Shown: piece after piece, positions 1 to 6,489 of the stretch
Numbering within the stretch: the stretch's first letter is position 1
Layout of the letters: each line of letters begins with the position of its first letter
Assembly (NCBI GenBank): GCA_017889745.1
Contig: JAGGAG010000079.1
Coordinates: 1 to 14,132 of the forward strand
Source of the DNA: Gemmatimonadota bacterium
GTDB lineage: Bacteria > Gemmatimonadota > Gemmatimonadetes > Gemmatimonadales > GWC2-71-9
DNA length: 14,132 nt
Direction of reading: 5' to 3'
The notes under the pieces: generated by a model
Databases searched by the model: none
Told to the model about the DNA's origin: nothing
The model's input: the letters and a program-made list of their open reading frames with translations, nothing else
Program-made: the position numbers and the translations under genes

Positions 1-56
1 GCAGCCGCGAGCGCGAGGCCGACGGCAAGGCGGTACGGAGTCCTGGCAGTCCTCAT
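1..56 (-). CDS. Partial second copy of the four-helix membrane protein (5' end only)
   Basis: The first 18 codons of a second copy of the small membrane protein encoded at 2226-2591 are visible (it begins MRTARTPYRLAVGLALAA). They are identical at DNA level, and the gene continues beyond the left window edge. Its ATG overlaps a kinase-derived TGA exactly as in the full locus. The only kinase sequence upstream here is a 14-codon tail, so the native promoter of the kinase operon is missing. Expression would depend on whatever reads leftward from the 100-400 region. Whether the rest of this copy is intact cannot be seen. Confidence 0.6.
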   Translation of the reverse strand, partial: MRTARTPYRLAVGLALAA

Positions 57-99
57 CGTTCCTCACGGGTGATGGTCGCATCGCTGCAATGCACTTTAC
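1..99. repeat. 99-bp exact direct repeat, copy 1 (cut by window edge)
   Basis: Bases 1-99 are identical, in the same orientation, to 2536-2634. The match ends at base 100 (G here, C at 2635). The window edge cuts the left side, so the true repeat may be longer. On the minus strand the copy carries the last 14 codons and stop of the kinase (stop at 53-55), overlapping by 4 nt the ATG of the four-helix membrane protein (54-56), followed by its first 18 codons. The kinase part is a fragment: past base 99 its frame continues for only a few codons before an in-frame TGA. This fits the right-hand junction of a tandem duplication of about 2.5 kb, or an assembly artefact. Confidence 0.95.
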
Positions 100-337
100 G
101 CCACAAAGTAAACGGGCGCAAGACCTGCCGGGATCACTAGCCCGTATGGTCACGGCCGCCTTTTTCATTCGTAGTTGGCGGAGATGGCGCCTCAGCTACG
201 GATCACTTCACCTTCTCCGTATCATTGAGCTTCCAGGTCACCTCAATGATCCGGGTGACTGGCCATTCGTCGCGCCGTGGAACATGTTCAGCAGTGACAA
301 GTAGACGCCGGAAGGGATCAGGTTCCATCAGAAGCGG
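100..337. other. Junction region without a clear gene
   Basis: I see no convincing gene in this stretch between the repeat boundary at 100 and the small ORF at 338. A minus-strand frame ending at the TGA at 203-205 is open back to about 466, but its upstream half overlaps the TIR gene start and nothing in it is recognisable. The plus-strand frame running to the TAG at 302-304 begins inside the duplicated kinase tail and looks spurious. No clear promoter or terminator was found, although a run of five T follows GC-rich sequence near 160-165. The region looks like rearranged intergenic DNA or gene debris. Confidence 0.5.
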
Positions 338-406
338 ATGCTGTTCACGCTGCTCGCGGTGCCGACGTTGGTGACCTCTTTCATTCTGCTGGATTGGATC
401 TGGTAA
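338..406 (+). CDS. Possible 22-residue hydrophobic peptide coupled to the TIR gene
   Basis: A short ORF from ATG 338 to TAA 404-406 would encode a 22-residue hydrophobic peptide (MLFTLLAVPTLVTSFILL followed by DWIW), long enough for one membrane helix. The frame opens only after a TAG at 302-304, so the peptide cannot exceed about 33 residues. Its stop shares an A with the TIR start (TAATG at 404-408), the arrangement seen in translationally coupled genes. The TIR gene itself lacks a good Shine-Dalgarno sequence. It may be a leader or coupling ORF, a tiny membrane partner, or the C-terminal remnant of a larger membrane protein. I do not recognise a family, and no strong ribosome binding site precedes ATG 338. 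Confidence 0.35.
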   Translation: MLFTLLAVPTLVTSFILLDWIW

Positions 407-1335
407 TGAACAAGCCCCGCATCTTTCTGGGTTCCTCGGGGAAGCAGGCGAAACTCCTCCAGGCACTGACGCGCGGTCTCGAGGATGTCGCCGAGGTGGA
501 GCCCTGGACGACGTCCTTCAATCCAGGAACCACGACGCTGGAACGCCTCTTGGAGCTGACGCATCAGGTCGAGTTCGCCGCATTCGTGTTCGCGGAGGAC
601 GACTGGACAGCCCCCGTGGCCGCAACAGCACCGGCCCGCGACTCGGGTCAGGCCTCGCCGCGGGACAACGTCGTGTTCGAGGCAGGCCTGTTCGGCGGTG
701 TGCTCGGCATGCGCCGCACCTTTATCCTCCACGCGCGCGGATCCAAGCTTCCCAGCGATCTCCTCGGGCTGACCTGCATCCGGTATGGCGACGCGGCCAC
801 GGCCGCCGAGGTGCGGGCCATCAACCAGAAGCTTCGAAAGGCGATCGAGAATGAGCGCCAGGCCGCCCGGATCGAGGGGCTCTGGTGGCAGTTTTCCCTG
901 ACGGAGAGAAGCCTGCATGAGCCATCCGCGGTAAGTCTCCTGCGGATTGCACGAGACCGTAACGGCGCGCTGGAGCTGACCGGGCGCTCGTGGCAGGAGG
1001 ATGGCAGGCTCTGTGCGCGCTACTGGAGCGAAGCAGCAAGAGGAAGGGACGACGCATCGGGCATTTTCTACTACTGGAACGGGGAACGACCCCTGGATGC
1101 GAACGCCCCCCGGCTGGACGGTACCGGCGAGATCCGCCTGGAATCAGCCGATCGCGCGTCCGGCTACTTCACGACTCGCGCGGAAGCGGTGCCGCAGATG
1201 AACATGCGAACGTCTGGTGTCTACTGGCGCGCCGAGGCGGAGGACCTGGGCATCCTCGACGGCCGCGACGACGATAAGCGCCGTGAGTTGATCGCTGAAC
1301 GGCTGCGGCAATGGAAGTCGACCATACAAGGCTGA
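406..1335 (+). CDS. TIR-domain protein (CAP12/Pycsar-effector TIR type) with uncharacterised C-terminal domain
   Basis: This 309-residue protein has an N-terminal TIR-like nucleotide-binding domain (about 3-150) of the family used in the TIR-STING effector Cap12 and in Pycsar effectors. Visible family marks are FLGSSGK (7-13), the W34 region, a buried strand FAAFVFAEDD (57-66), PRDNVVFEAGLF (85-96) and LPSDLLGLT (115-123). Glu92 sits where the catalytic NADase glutamate is expected. Residues about 150-309 form a second domain rich in predicted beta strands and aromatics (GLWWQ, IFYYWNG, SGVYWRA). It is not a STING fold I can recognise. It may sense a ligand that switches on NAD+ cleavage, which would make this an abortive-infection effector. 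No CD-NTase or cyclase lies in the window. ATG 406 was chosen because it overlaps the upstream TAA and starts the domain directly; a TTG at 394 would add four residues. The TIR family call is firm; the defence role is inferred. Confidence 0.85.
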   Translation: MNKPRIFLGSSGKQAKLLQALTRGLEDVAEVEPWTTSFNPGTTTLERLLELTHQVEFAAFVFAEDDWTAPVAATAPARDSGQASPRDNVVFEAGLFGGVLGMRRTFILHARGSKLPSDLLGLTCIRYGDAATAAEVRAINQKLRKAIENERQAARIEGLWWQFSLTERSLHEPSAVSLLRIARDRNGALELTGRSWQEDGRLCARYWSEAARGRDDASGIFYYWNGERPLDANAPRLDGTGEIRLESADRASGYFTTRAEAVPQMNMRTSGVYWRAEAEDLGILDGRDDDKRRELIAERLRQWKSTIQG

Positions 1336-1382
1336 GACTCGATACACCTCTTTCAGATGTGGCCCGGGGCAACACAAACAGG

Positions 1383-2027
1383 TCAGGGAAGGAGCCGCCT
1401 GTCCATGAGGATTGGCCCGCCTTCTTCGGCGATCGAGCCGAACCAGGCTTGTCCCCCAAACCGATGATCGCCGTAGGACCGCCGCACCCGTTCGACGAAT
1501 CCCTGCTTCCGGAACACGTGCTGCGATGTCCTGTTCGTCGCCTCGGTCGCTGCCAAGCGATACCCTCTGCGGACGCCGTTCGCGAGGGCTTCCGCGATGA
1601 GCCGCTGCGCCACTCCCTGTCCAGCAAAACTCTCGGAGACCCCCAGGAGGAAGAGGTGCATCGATTCGCCGGGCTGCATTGCGCGGCCAGCGCGGTACTC
1701 AGCGTCCAGCTGTCCGAGAATGTCGAAGATCGGATCGAACTTGGGGTCCAACCTGTCGAGGCCATCCGGCGGCACCGCCATCGAGTCTTCGGTAAGCAAG
1801 GCGCCCGCCATCTCGCCGGTTGCCGCCGAGCGCGCGACAATCGTGAGCCCTTCGGCATCAGCCTTTGGGCAGAACAGCCGGACGAAGGCTGCGAACGCCG
1901 ATGCGGTCAGCCCGACCGCCACTGCCGGGGGGTCACGACGAGCGAACACGTCGCCCAGCAGGCGAGACATCTCGTCTGCATCGTTGGCTGTGTAGAGGCT
2001 ACAGTCCACCAGGCTGTCTCTGGTCAT
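1383..2027 (-). CDS. GNAT-family N-acetyltransferase
   Basis: This 214-residue protein is expected to transfer an acetyl group from acetyl-CoA to an amine. The acetyl-CoA loop is visible as motif A, HLFLLGVSESFAGQGVAQRL (124-143), with GQGVA at 136-140. It is followed by the usual motif B pattern ending in VFRKQGF (171-177). The long insertion before motif A (about 85-122, with FDPIFDILGQLDAEYRAG) recalls arylalkylamine-type acetyltransferases, but the substrate cannot be read from sequence. The ATG overlaps the stop of the toxin-like remnant upstream by 4 nt (TCAT at 2024-2027 on the plus strand), so it is probably the last gene of the kinase operon. It converges on the TIR gene, 47 nt away, and no good terminator hairpin lies between them. 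Confidence 0.85.
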   Translation of the reverse strand: MTRDSLVDCSLYTANDADEMSRLLGDVFARRDPPAVAVGLTASAFAAFVRLFCPKADAEGLTIVARSAATGEMAGALLTEDSMAVPPDGLDRLDPKFDPIFDILGQLDAEYRAGRAMQPGESMHLFLLGVSESFAGQGVAQRLIAEALANGVRRGYRLAATEATNRTSQHVFRKQGFVERVRRSYGDHRFGGQAWFGSIAEEGGPILMDRRLLP

Positions 2028-2242
2028 CCGGGATCCTCACGCCGCCCTATCCAACAGGCGTCGCCGGTTCGCCCAACGCGCTGCACCGCCACGATGCGGA
2101 TCCGATCGGGATCCACGTGGAAGTAAACGCCGAAGGGGTAGCTCGGGAGCAGCCCGCGCCACGGCAGATCGCCGCGAATGATCAGCGCCCCGGCTGAGGG
2201 GGGCGTGAGACTGGGCCCGACTCCGTCACGCTCGCGCGGCAC
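2024..2242 (-). pseudogene. Truncated ParE/RelE-like toxin remnant
   Basis: The 72-codon frame ends in a stretch typical of the C-terminal half of ParE/RelE toxins: a hydrophobic FGVYFHVDPDRIRIVAV strand pair (about 38-54), then a basic W-x-x-R tail (CWIGRRE). Full toxins have about 95-100 residues, with two N-terminal helices and an antitoxin partner. Here the first 25 or so residues (MPRERDGVGPSLTPPSAG) do not look like ParE, and no antitoxin gene is present. The apparent start is a GTG inside the 3' end of the membrane-protein gene (17-nt overlap), and the stop overlaps the GNAT ATG. I read it as a 5'-truncated toxin gene now embedded between two operon genes, probably not toxic. A short functional protein is the alternative. 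Confidence 0.55.
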
Positions 2243-2591
2243 GGCGAAACAGCCACGCCGAGCCTACGAACAGCGCCACGAAGAAGGCGTTCAGGAGCAG
2301 GAGTTCCAGCGCCCCGCTGTACGGCCGGCCCAACCCGGTGACAAGCGCGAACGCGCCGATCGCCGCTTGGGTGAGCGCCATGGCGAGGAGCACGTGGGCC
2401 ATTCCACCGGGCCGGAATCGCGCGATGAGGGCGCCGATGATCCCGATAGCAATCACGGCGAAGTACATGCGGTTGGCGGGGTCACCATCCGCGCCGATGA
2501 TGCCGACGCCGAGGCTCAACCAGAGGAGGATGAGCGCAGCCGCGAGCGCGAGGCCGACGGCAAGGCGGTACGGAGTCCTGGCAGTCCTCAT
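2226..2591 (-). CDS. Small four-helix membrane protein
   Basis: This 121-residue protein has four hydrophobic segments at roughly 10-33, 42-58, 63-85 and 95-115 and a basic C-terminus (RRAARA). It should therefore be an inner-membrane protein with both ends probably in the cytoplasm. No catalytic motif is visible and I cannot assign a family or function. Its ATG overlaps the kinase TGA (ATGA, 2588-2591), so it is very likely translated from the same message and may be the membrane partner of the otherwise soluble kinase. Its 5' end is duplicated exactly at the left edge of the window. Confidence 0.75.
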   Translation of the reverse strand: MRTARTPYRLAVGLALAAALILLWLSLGVGIIGADGDPANRMYFAVIAIGIIGALIARFRPGGMAHVLLAMALTQAAIGAFALVTGLGRPYSGALELLLLNAFFVALFVGSAWLFRRAARA

Positions 2592-2634
2592 CGTTCCTCA
2601 CGGGTGATGGTCGCATCGCTGCAATGCACTTTAC
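2536..2634. repeat. 99-bp exact direct repeat, copy 2
   Basis: This copy is identical to bases 1-99. It lies in its native context across the kinase stop and the membrane-protein start, so this is the parental copy and 1-99 the derived junction. The distance between copies is 2535 bp, which would be the length of a tandemly repeated unit (about 100-2634) containing the TIR, GNAT, toxin-remnant and membrane genes plus the kinase tail. Confidence 0.95.
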
Positions 2635-4891
2635 CCAGCGCGCCCAGCCCGACTCGCTGCATCAGCTCCCTGACGTGAGGGGTGTCACGCAGGTGCTCCA
2701 GTCCGGCGTAGACCCGGCCGAAGACGAGATAGCCCGAGCGCTGACGCGCAGCTTCCTCCAGACAGCGAAGTGCCGCGTCATCCTCGCCGAGGCGTCCGTG
2801 GATGCTCGCTGCGTGCATCTTTGATACATGCCGTGTCCGGCCTAATTCCTCCAGTTCGCCCAGGATCTGGTGCGCATCGTCTCCCCGCCCCAGCCTGGCG
2901 AAATAGTTGCCCAGCAGCTCGAGCAGGACAGGGTGGCGGCCCACCCGGCTGATCCCCTTTTCCAGCGCCGCCAGAGCAAGTTCGGCCTGGCCTGTCCTGA
3001 GGTAGACTCGAGCCAGCCAGGCCACGGCGAGACTGTCGGGATTCATCTCCAGCACGACCTTGAATCGCTGGAGGGCCTCCTCGAGCCGGCCGGCGAAGAC
3101 CAGCCCCCGGCCCAGCGCCCACTGGGTCGCGTAGCCGACCGGATCGAGGCGCTCGGCATCGAACAAGCGGGCCAGGGCTTCTTCGATCCGCCCGGAGCAG
3201 GTGAGCAGGATGCTGTACCAGAGGTGAGGAATGGGATTGAGGGGCGCCAGCGCGAGTGCGCGAGTGAAGCGCGACGCGGCGCCAGCCGGATCGTACTCGA
3301 ACACCAGCGCGATCACGCCCCGGTAGAGGTGCGCCTCGGCCAGGTCGGGATCCAGTTCGAGGGCCCGGTTCACCGCCAGCAGGGCGCGTGGCATCGCTTC
3401 GGTGGGCGGGAGATCACCGAACTCCTCGAAGCCGCGCATGGTCCAGGCTTCGCCCGCGCCGGCGTGGGCCCCGGCATATCCTGGATCGAGCTCGATGGCC
3501 TGCTCGAAATATTCGAGGCCGACCCGCAATGATTCCGGATCGCGCTTCTGCGCGAAGTACCGTCCCCGCAGGTAGAGGGTGTAGGCCTCGGCTACGCCGG
3601 TGGGTGCCTTGATCCGGGGCGCGCCCCCGATACCGGGAACCCGGAGGGATAGGGCGGCAACGATCGCCTGTGCAATCTCCGACTGCAACGCGAACACGTC
3701 GGTCAGCGTGCGGTCGTAGCTCTCGGACCAGAGGTGATAGCCGTCGGGTGCGCCGATCAACTGGGCGGTCACCCGGATGCGGTTGCCGATCTTCCGGACG
3801 CTGCCCTCGACCAGGAGCGAGACCCTGAGGCGGGCGCCAATCTCGCGCGAGTCCAGCACCTTTCCCTTGAACGCGAACGCCGAGGTGCGGGAGGCGACCC
3901 GGAGCCCGGCGACGTGGCTCAGGGCGTCGGTGAGTTCCTCGGTGAGTCCATCGCTGAAGTACTCGTTCTCGCGATCGGGGCTCATGTTCTCGAACGGCAG
4001 GACGGCAATGCTCGAAGCGCCGGCATCCGGGGCGGTCGCCGGTGCCGCGCCAGCCACGACGGACACCGGCACCTGCGTCTCCAGTGCCGCGGCGAACTGC
4101 GCTGCCGAGGAGAAGCGGTCCGCCGGCAGGGTGGCGATCGCCTGCCGGACCGCCGCATCGACCGATTCGGGCACCAGTTCGCGGAACCGGCGCGGCGATG
4201 GATCGGGGGCGATCAAACGGTTGGCGATCACCGCCGTCATCGTCGTGCCCCGGAACGGCGGCTCTCCCACCAGCATCTCGAACAGCACACAGCCCAGGCT
4301 GTAGATGTCGGTCCGGGTGTCGAGGAACTCGCTGCCGTCCACCTGTTCCGGGCTCATGTAGGTGGGCGTGCCGATGACCTGGTGGGTGAGCGCCTCCCCG
4401 CCGCCAATGGCCCGGGCGATCCCGAAATCCGCCACCAGCGCGTGACCTGCATCGAGCAGGATGTTGGCCGGCTTGATGTCGCGATGCATCACCTGGCTGG
4501 CGTGGGCGTACTGCAGCGCGTCCGCCACCTCGCGGGCGATCCTTAGCGCATCGCTGATGGGAAGTGGGCCTTCCCGGGCCAGACGGTCCCGCAGGCTTTC
4601 CCCCTCGATGTAGGGCATGGCGTAGTAGACCAGCTCATCGACCTGGTCCGAATCGTAGAGGGGCAGGATATGCGGGTGATGGAGCCGCGCGGCGATCTGG
4701 ATCTCGCGCAGGAATCGCGCGGGTCCCACGTCCGCCGCCAGTTCGGGGCGGAGCACCTTCAGGGCGACCGCGCGATCGTGCTTGAGGTCGTGGGCGAGGT
4801 AGACCACGGCCATGCCGCCCTGCCCCAGCTTCCGCTCGAGCCGATAGCGGGCGGCGAGTGCATCACTCAGGCGCTCGAACAGGTCAGTCAC
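2588..4891 (-). CDS. Ser/Thr protein kinase with TolB-N-like module and TPR repeats
   Basis: This 767-residue protein begins with a complete Hanks-type kinase domain (about 16-275): glycine loop GQGGMAVV (23-30), ATP-binding Lys45, Glu63 of helix C, HRDIKPAN (136-143), DFG (155-157) and activation-segment GTPTYMSPE (174-182). All catalytic residues are present, so it should be active. A domain at about 293-410 follows, starting IAVLPFENMSPD and containing VEGSVRK. This module recurs in large bacterial regulators next to TPRs and resembles the TolB N-terminal/FlgO fold. The remainder (about 430-750) is a series of TPR repeats for protein contacts. Many relatives have a membrane helix between kinase and sensor; here only a short Ala/Pro linker is present, so the protein looks cytosolic. 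The start is a GTG; a GAGGG lies about 12 nt upstream. It heads the operon with the membrane protein, toxin remnant and GNAT. Confidence 0.92.
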   Translation of the reverse strand: MTDLFERLSDALAARYRLERKLGQGGMAVVYLAHDLKHDRAVALKVLRPELAADVGPARFLREIQIAARLHHPHILPLYDSDQVDELVYYAMPYIEGESLRDRLAREGPLPISDALRIAREVADALQYAHASQVMHRDIKPANILLDAGHALVADFGIARAIGGGEALTHQVIGTPTYMSPEQVDGSEFLDTRTDIYSLGCVLFEMLVGEPPFRGTTMTAVIANRLIAPDPSPRRFRELVPESVDAAVRQAIATLPADRFSSAAQFAAALETQVPVSVVAGAAPATAPDAGASSIAVLPFENMSPDRENEYFSDGLTEELTDALSHVAGLRVASRTSAFAFKGKVLDSREIGARLRVSLLVEGSVRKIGNRIRVTAQLIGAPDGYHLWSESYDRTLTDVFALQSEIAQAIVAALSLRVPGIGGAPRIKAPTGVAEAYTLYLRGRYFAQKRDPESLRVGLEYFEQAIELDPGYAGAHAGAGEAWTMRGFEEFGDLPPTEAMPRALLAVNRALELDPDLAEAHLYRGVIALVFEYDPAGAASRFTRALALAPLNPIPHLWYSILLTCSGRIEEALARLFDAERLDPVGYATQWALGRGLVFAGRLEEALQRFKVVLEMNPDSLAVAWLARVYLRTGQAELALAALEKGISRVGRHPVLLELLGNYFARLGRGDDAHQILGELEELGRTRHVSKMHAASIHGRLGEDDAALRCLEEAARQRSGYLVFGRVYAGLEHLRDTPHVRELMQRVGLGALGKVHCSDATITREER

Positions 4892-4975
4892 GATCGCAAG
4901 CAGCCCTCAGTTGGGTTTGTCAGATGCTTCATACCGAACCTCTTATCATGCGGTGCCGGTGAGCGGGGAGGAAGT

Positions 4976-5629
4976 ATGCAGGGCGCAGGGATTGCACTAG
5001 CCGCCGTTCTCGTTCTCCTGACCATCTACGCCTTCGGCGTGCGGCCTCGACTGGTGCGGTGGGGCGCCACTGATCAGGAGGTCGAACGGCCATACCCGGG
5101 CGCCGACCTGATTCCCGGCGCCAGGCGAGGGACGACGATGGCGGTGACCCTCGAGGCCCCGCCATCGGCCGTCTGGCCGTGGCTGGTCCAGATGGGGGTT
5201 GGTCGCGGACTCTGGTACACCTGGGACTACTGGCGACCGTGGGGACTGCGCAGTGCCGACCGGATACACCCTGAATGGCAGGGCATCTCGGTCGGACATC
5301 GCATGGCATCCGTTCCCGACGGCAGCGTGTGGTGGGAGGTCGCGGCCCTCGAGCCGGAGCGCTTCCTCGCGTTGCGGATGTCGGTCGACCTGCTCGGCCA
5401 TCCGTTCGACCCACGGGGGAAGCCGCCACGCTCCTACACCGACTCCATCTGGTGCTTCCTGCTGGAACCGCTGCCGGGAGAGCGTACGCGCCTGGTGGTG
5501 AGCGGCTACTGGGCCTTTCAGCCGAAGTGGCTCAGGGGCATCGTCAACTTCCTCCTGCTGGAACCATCCACCTGGATCATGCAGACGCGGCAGTTCAAGG
5601 GCCTCAAGCGGCGCGCCGAGCGCGGCTAG
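4976..5629 (+). CDS. Membrane-anchored SRPBCC-family protein
   Basis: This 217-residue protein has an N-terminal hydrophobic helix (about 5-22, IALAAVLVLLTIYAFGV) and then a START/Bet v 1-like SRPBCC domain, which forms a hydrophobic ligand cavity. Family marks are the opening strand with APPSAVWPWLVQMG, the aromatic cluster around LWYTWDYW, IHPEWQGISVGH, and a late strand carrying LVVSGYWAFQP. The ligand is unknown. GGGGAGG 4-5 nt before ATG 4976 is a strong ribosome binding site and decides the start over upstream frames. It is transcribed divergently from the kinase across 84 bp that hold no promoter I trust. Its TAG (5627-5629) overlaps the PP2C stop in a shared CTAG, so the two genes converge with no room for a terminator. 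Confidence 0.82.
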   Translation: MQGAGIALAAVLVLLTIYAFGVRPRLVRWGATDQEVERPYPGADLIPGARRGTTMAVTLEAPPSAVWPWLVQMGVGRGLWYTWDYWRPWGLRSADRIHPEWQGISVGHRMASVPDGSVWWEVAALEPERFLALRMSVDLLGHPFDPRGKPPRSYTDSIWCFLLEPLPGERTRLVVSGYWAFQPKWLRGIVNFLLLEPSTWIMQTRQFKGLKRRAERG

Positions 5630-6489
5630 TCCGGCAACATCCGCCCCACCACCACGGTCACGTTGTCCTGACCCCCGCCGGCCAGGGCAGCCTCCACCAG
5701 CTCGCGGCAAGCCGATGACGCGTCGCCAGCGCGACCCAGCAGCTCGGTAATCCGTTCGTCGGACACGTGGCGGTTGAGCCCATCGGTGCAGAGTAGCAGT
5801 GTGTCGCCCGGCTGAAGGTCCACCAGCCCGACGGAAGGTGTCATGTCGCTCCCGCCCAGCGCGCTCGCCAGGGTGGCGCCGATCGGCGCCTTGCGGGCCT
5901 GCTCTTCGGTCCAGGCACCGGTGTCCATCATGTACTCGCCGGTGGTCTGGTCCCTGGTGAGCTGCCGGAGCCGGCCCTTCCGCAGGTAGAACGCGCGACT
6001 GTCGCCCACGTGGACCACGTAGGCCCGAGGCCAGACCAGCATCGCCATCGTGAGCGTCGTGGCTGGCCCCGGCGCGGAGTTGCGCCCACCGGCGGCACTG
6101 CCACCGCCATGCTCTTCCTGGATGCGCCGGTGCGCATCGTGAACCGCGGCTTCCAGCTGCTCCAGGACGTCGTGCTCCTTGTCCGTGTCCATGTTGTTGA
6201 AGCAGCCCGCGGCCTCGCTGAGGAATTTCACCAGGGCAGTGATCGCCGTCTGACTCGCCAGCTCGCCGCCCGGCCCCCCGCCCACGCCGTCCGCGACGAT
6301 GAAGAGCCACCCCTCCGGGCCGCGGAGCTCCTGGAATACGTCGGGGTCCGGCACACTGGTCTGCCGCACCTCCGCCGCTTTGAAGAGCCTCATGATCACG
6401 AAATGATCCTGGTTGACCTTGCGGCGCAGGCCGATGTCGGTCTGCCCGCAGGCGTCGACCCGCACCGATGTCGTCGCCGTCGCCGTCAT
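5626..6489 (-). CDS. PP2C-family Ser/Thr protein phosphatase
   Basis: This 287-residue cytosolic protein should remove phosphate from Ser/Thr using a Mn/Mg pair. The PP2C motifs appear in order: DIGLRRKVNQDHF (18-30, metal Asp28), VADGVGGGPGG (66-76, Asp67), VVHVGDSRAF (158-167), LCTDGLNRHVSD (233-244, Asp236) and GGQDNVTVVV (272-281, Asp275). It lacks a regulatory extension. The start was set at ATG 6487-6489 because AAGGAGG lies 8 nt upstream and the ATG overlaps the GTPase stop by 4 nt; an in-frame extension upstream lies inside the GTPase gene. As last gene of the GTPase/OmpA operon it probably reverses phosphorylation of a component of that complex. The nearest kinase is the divergent one ending at 2588, but pairing the two is a guess. 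Confidence 0.93.
   Translation of the reverse strand: MTATATTSVRVDACGQTDIGLRRKVNQDHFVIMRLFKAAEVRQTSVPDPDVFQELRGPEGWLFIVADGVGGGPGGELASQTAITALVKFLSEAAGCFNNMDTDKEHDVLEQLEAAVHDAHRRIQEEHGGGSAAGGRNSAPGPATTLTMAMLVWPRAYVVHVGDSRAFYLRKGRLRQLTRDQTTGEYMMDTGAWTEEQARKAPIGATLASALGGSDMTPSVGLVDLQPGDTLLLCTDGLNRHVSDERITELLGRAGDASSACRELVEAALAGGGQDNVTVVVGRMLPD

Noticed and set aside
406..1335. Assigning the TIR protein to a complete CBASS or Pycsar system
   Set aside because: No CD-NTase, cyclase or ancillary Cap gene is in the window, and the C-terminal domain is not recognisably STING.
1336..1382. Bidirectional terminator between the TIR and GNAT genes
   Set aside because: The 47-nt gap is placed for one, but I find no stable stem or T-run.
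4917..4949. TTGTCA and TATCAT as a plus-strand promoter for the SRPBCC gene
   Set aside because: The spacer is 21 nt, too long for a sigma70 promoter, and no better -35 is at the right distance.
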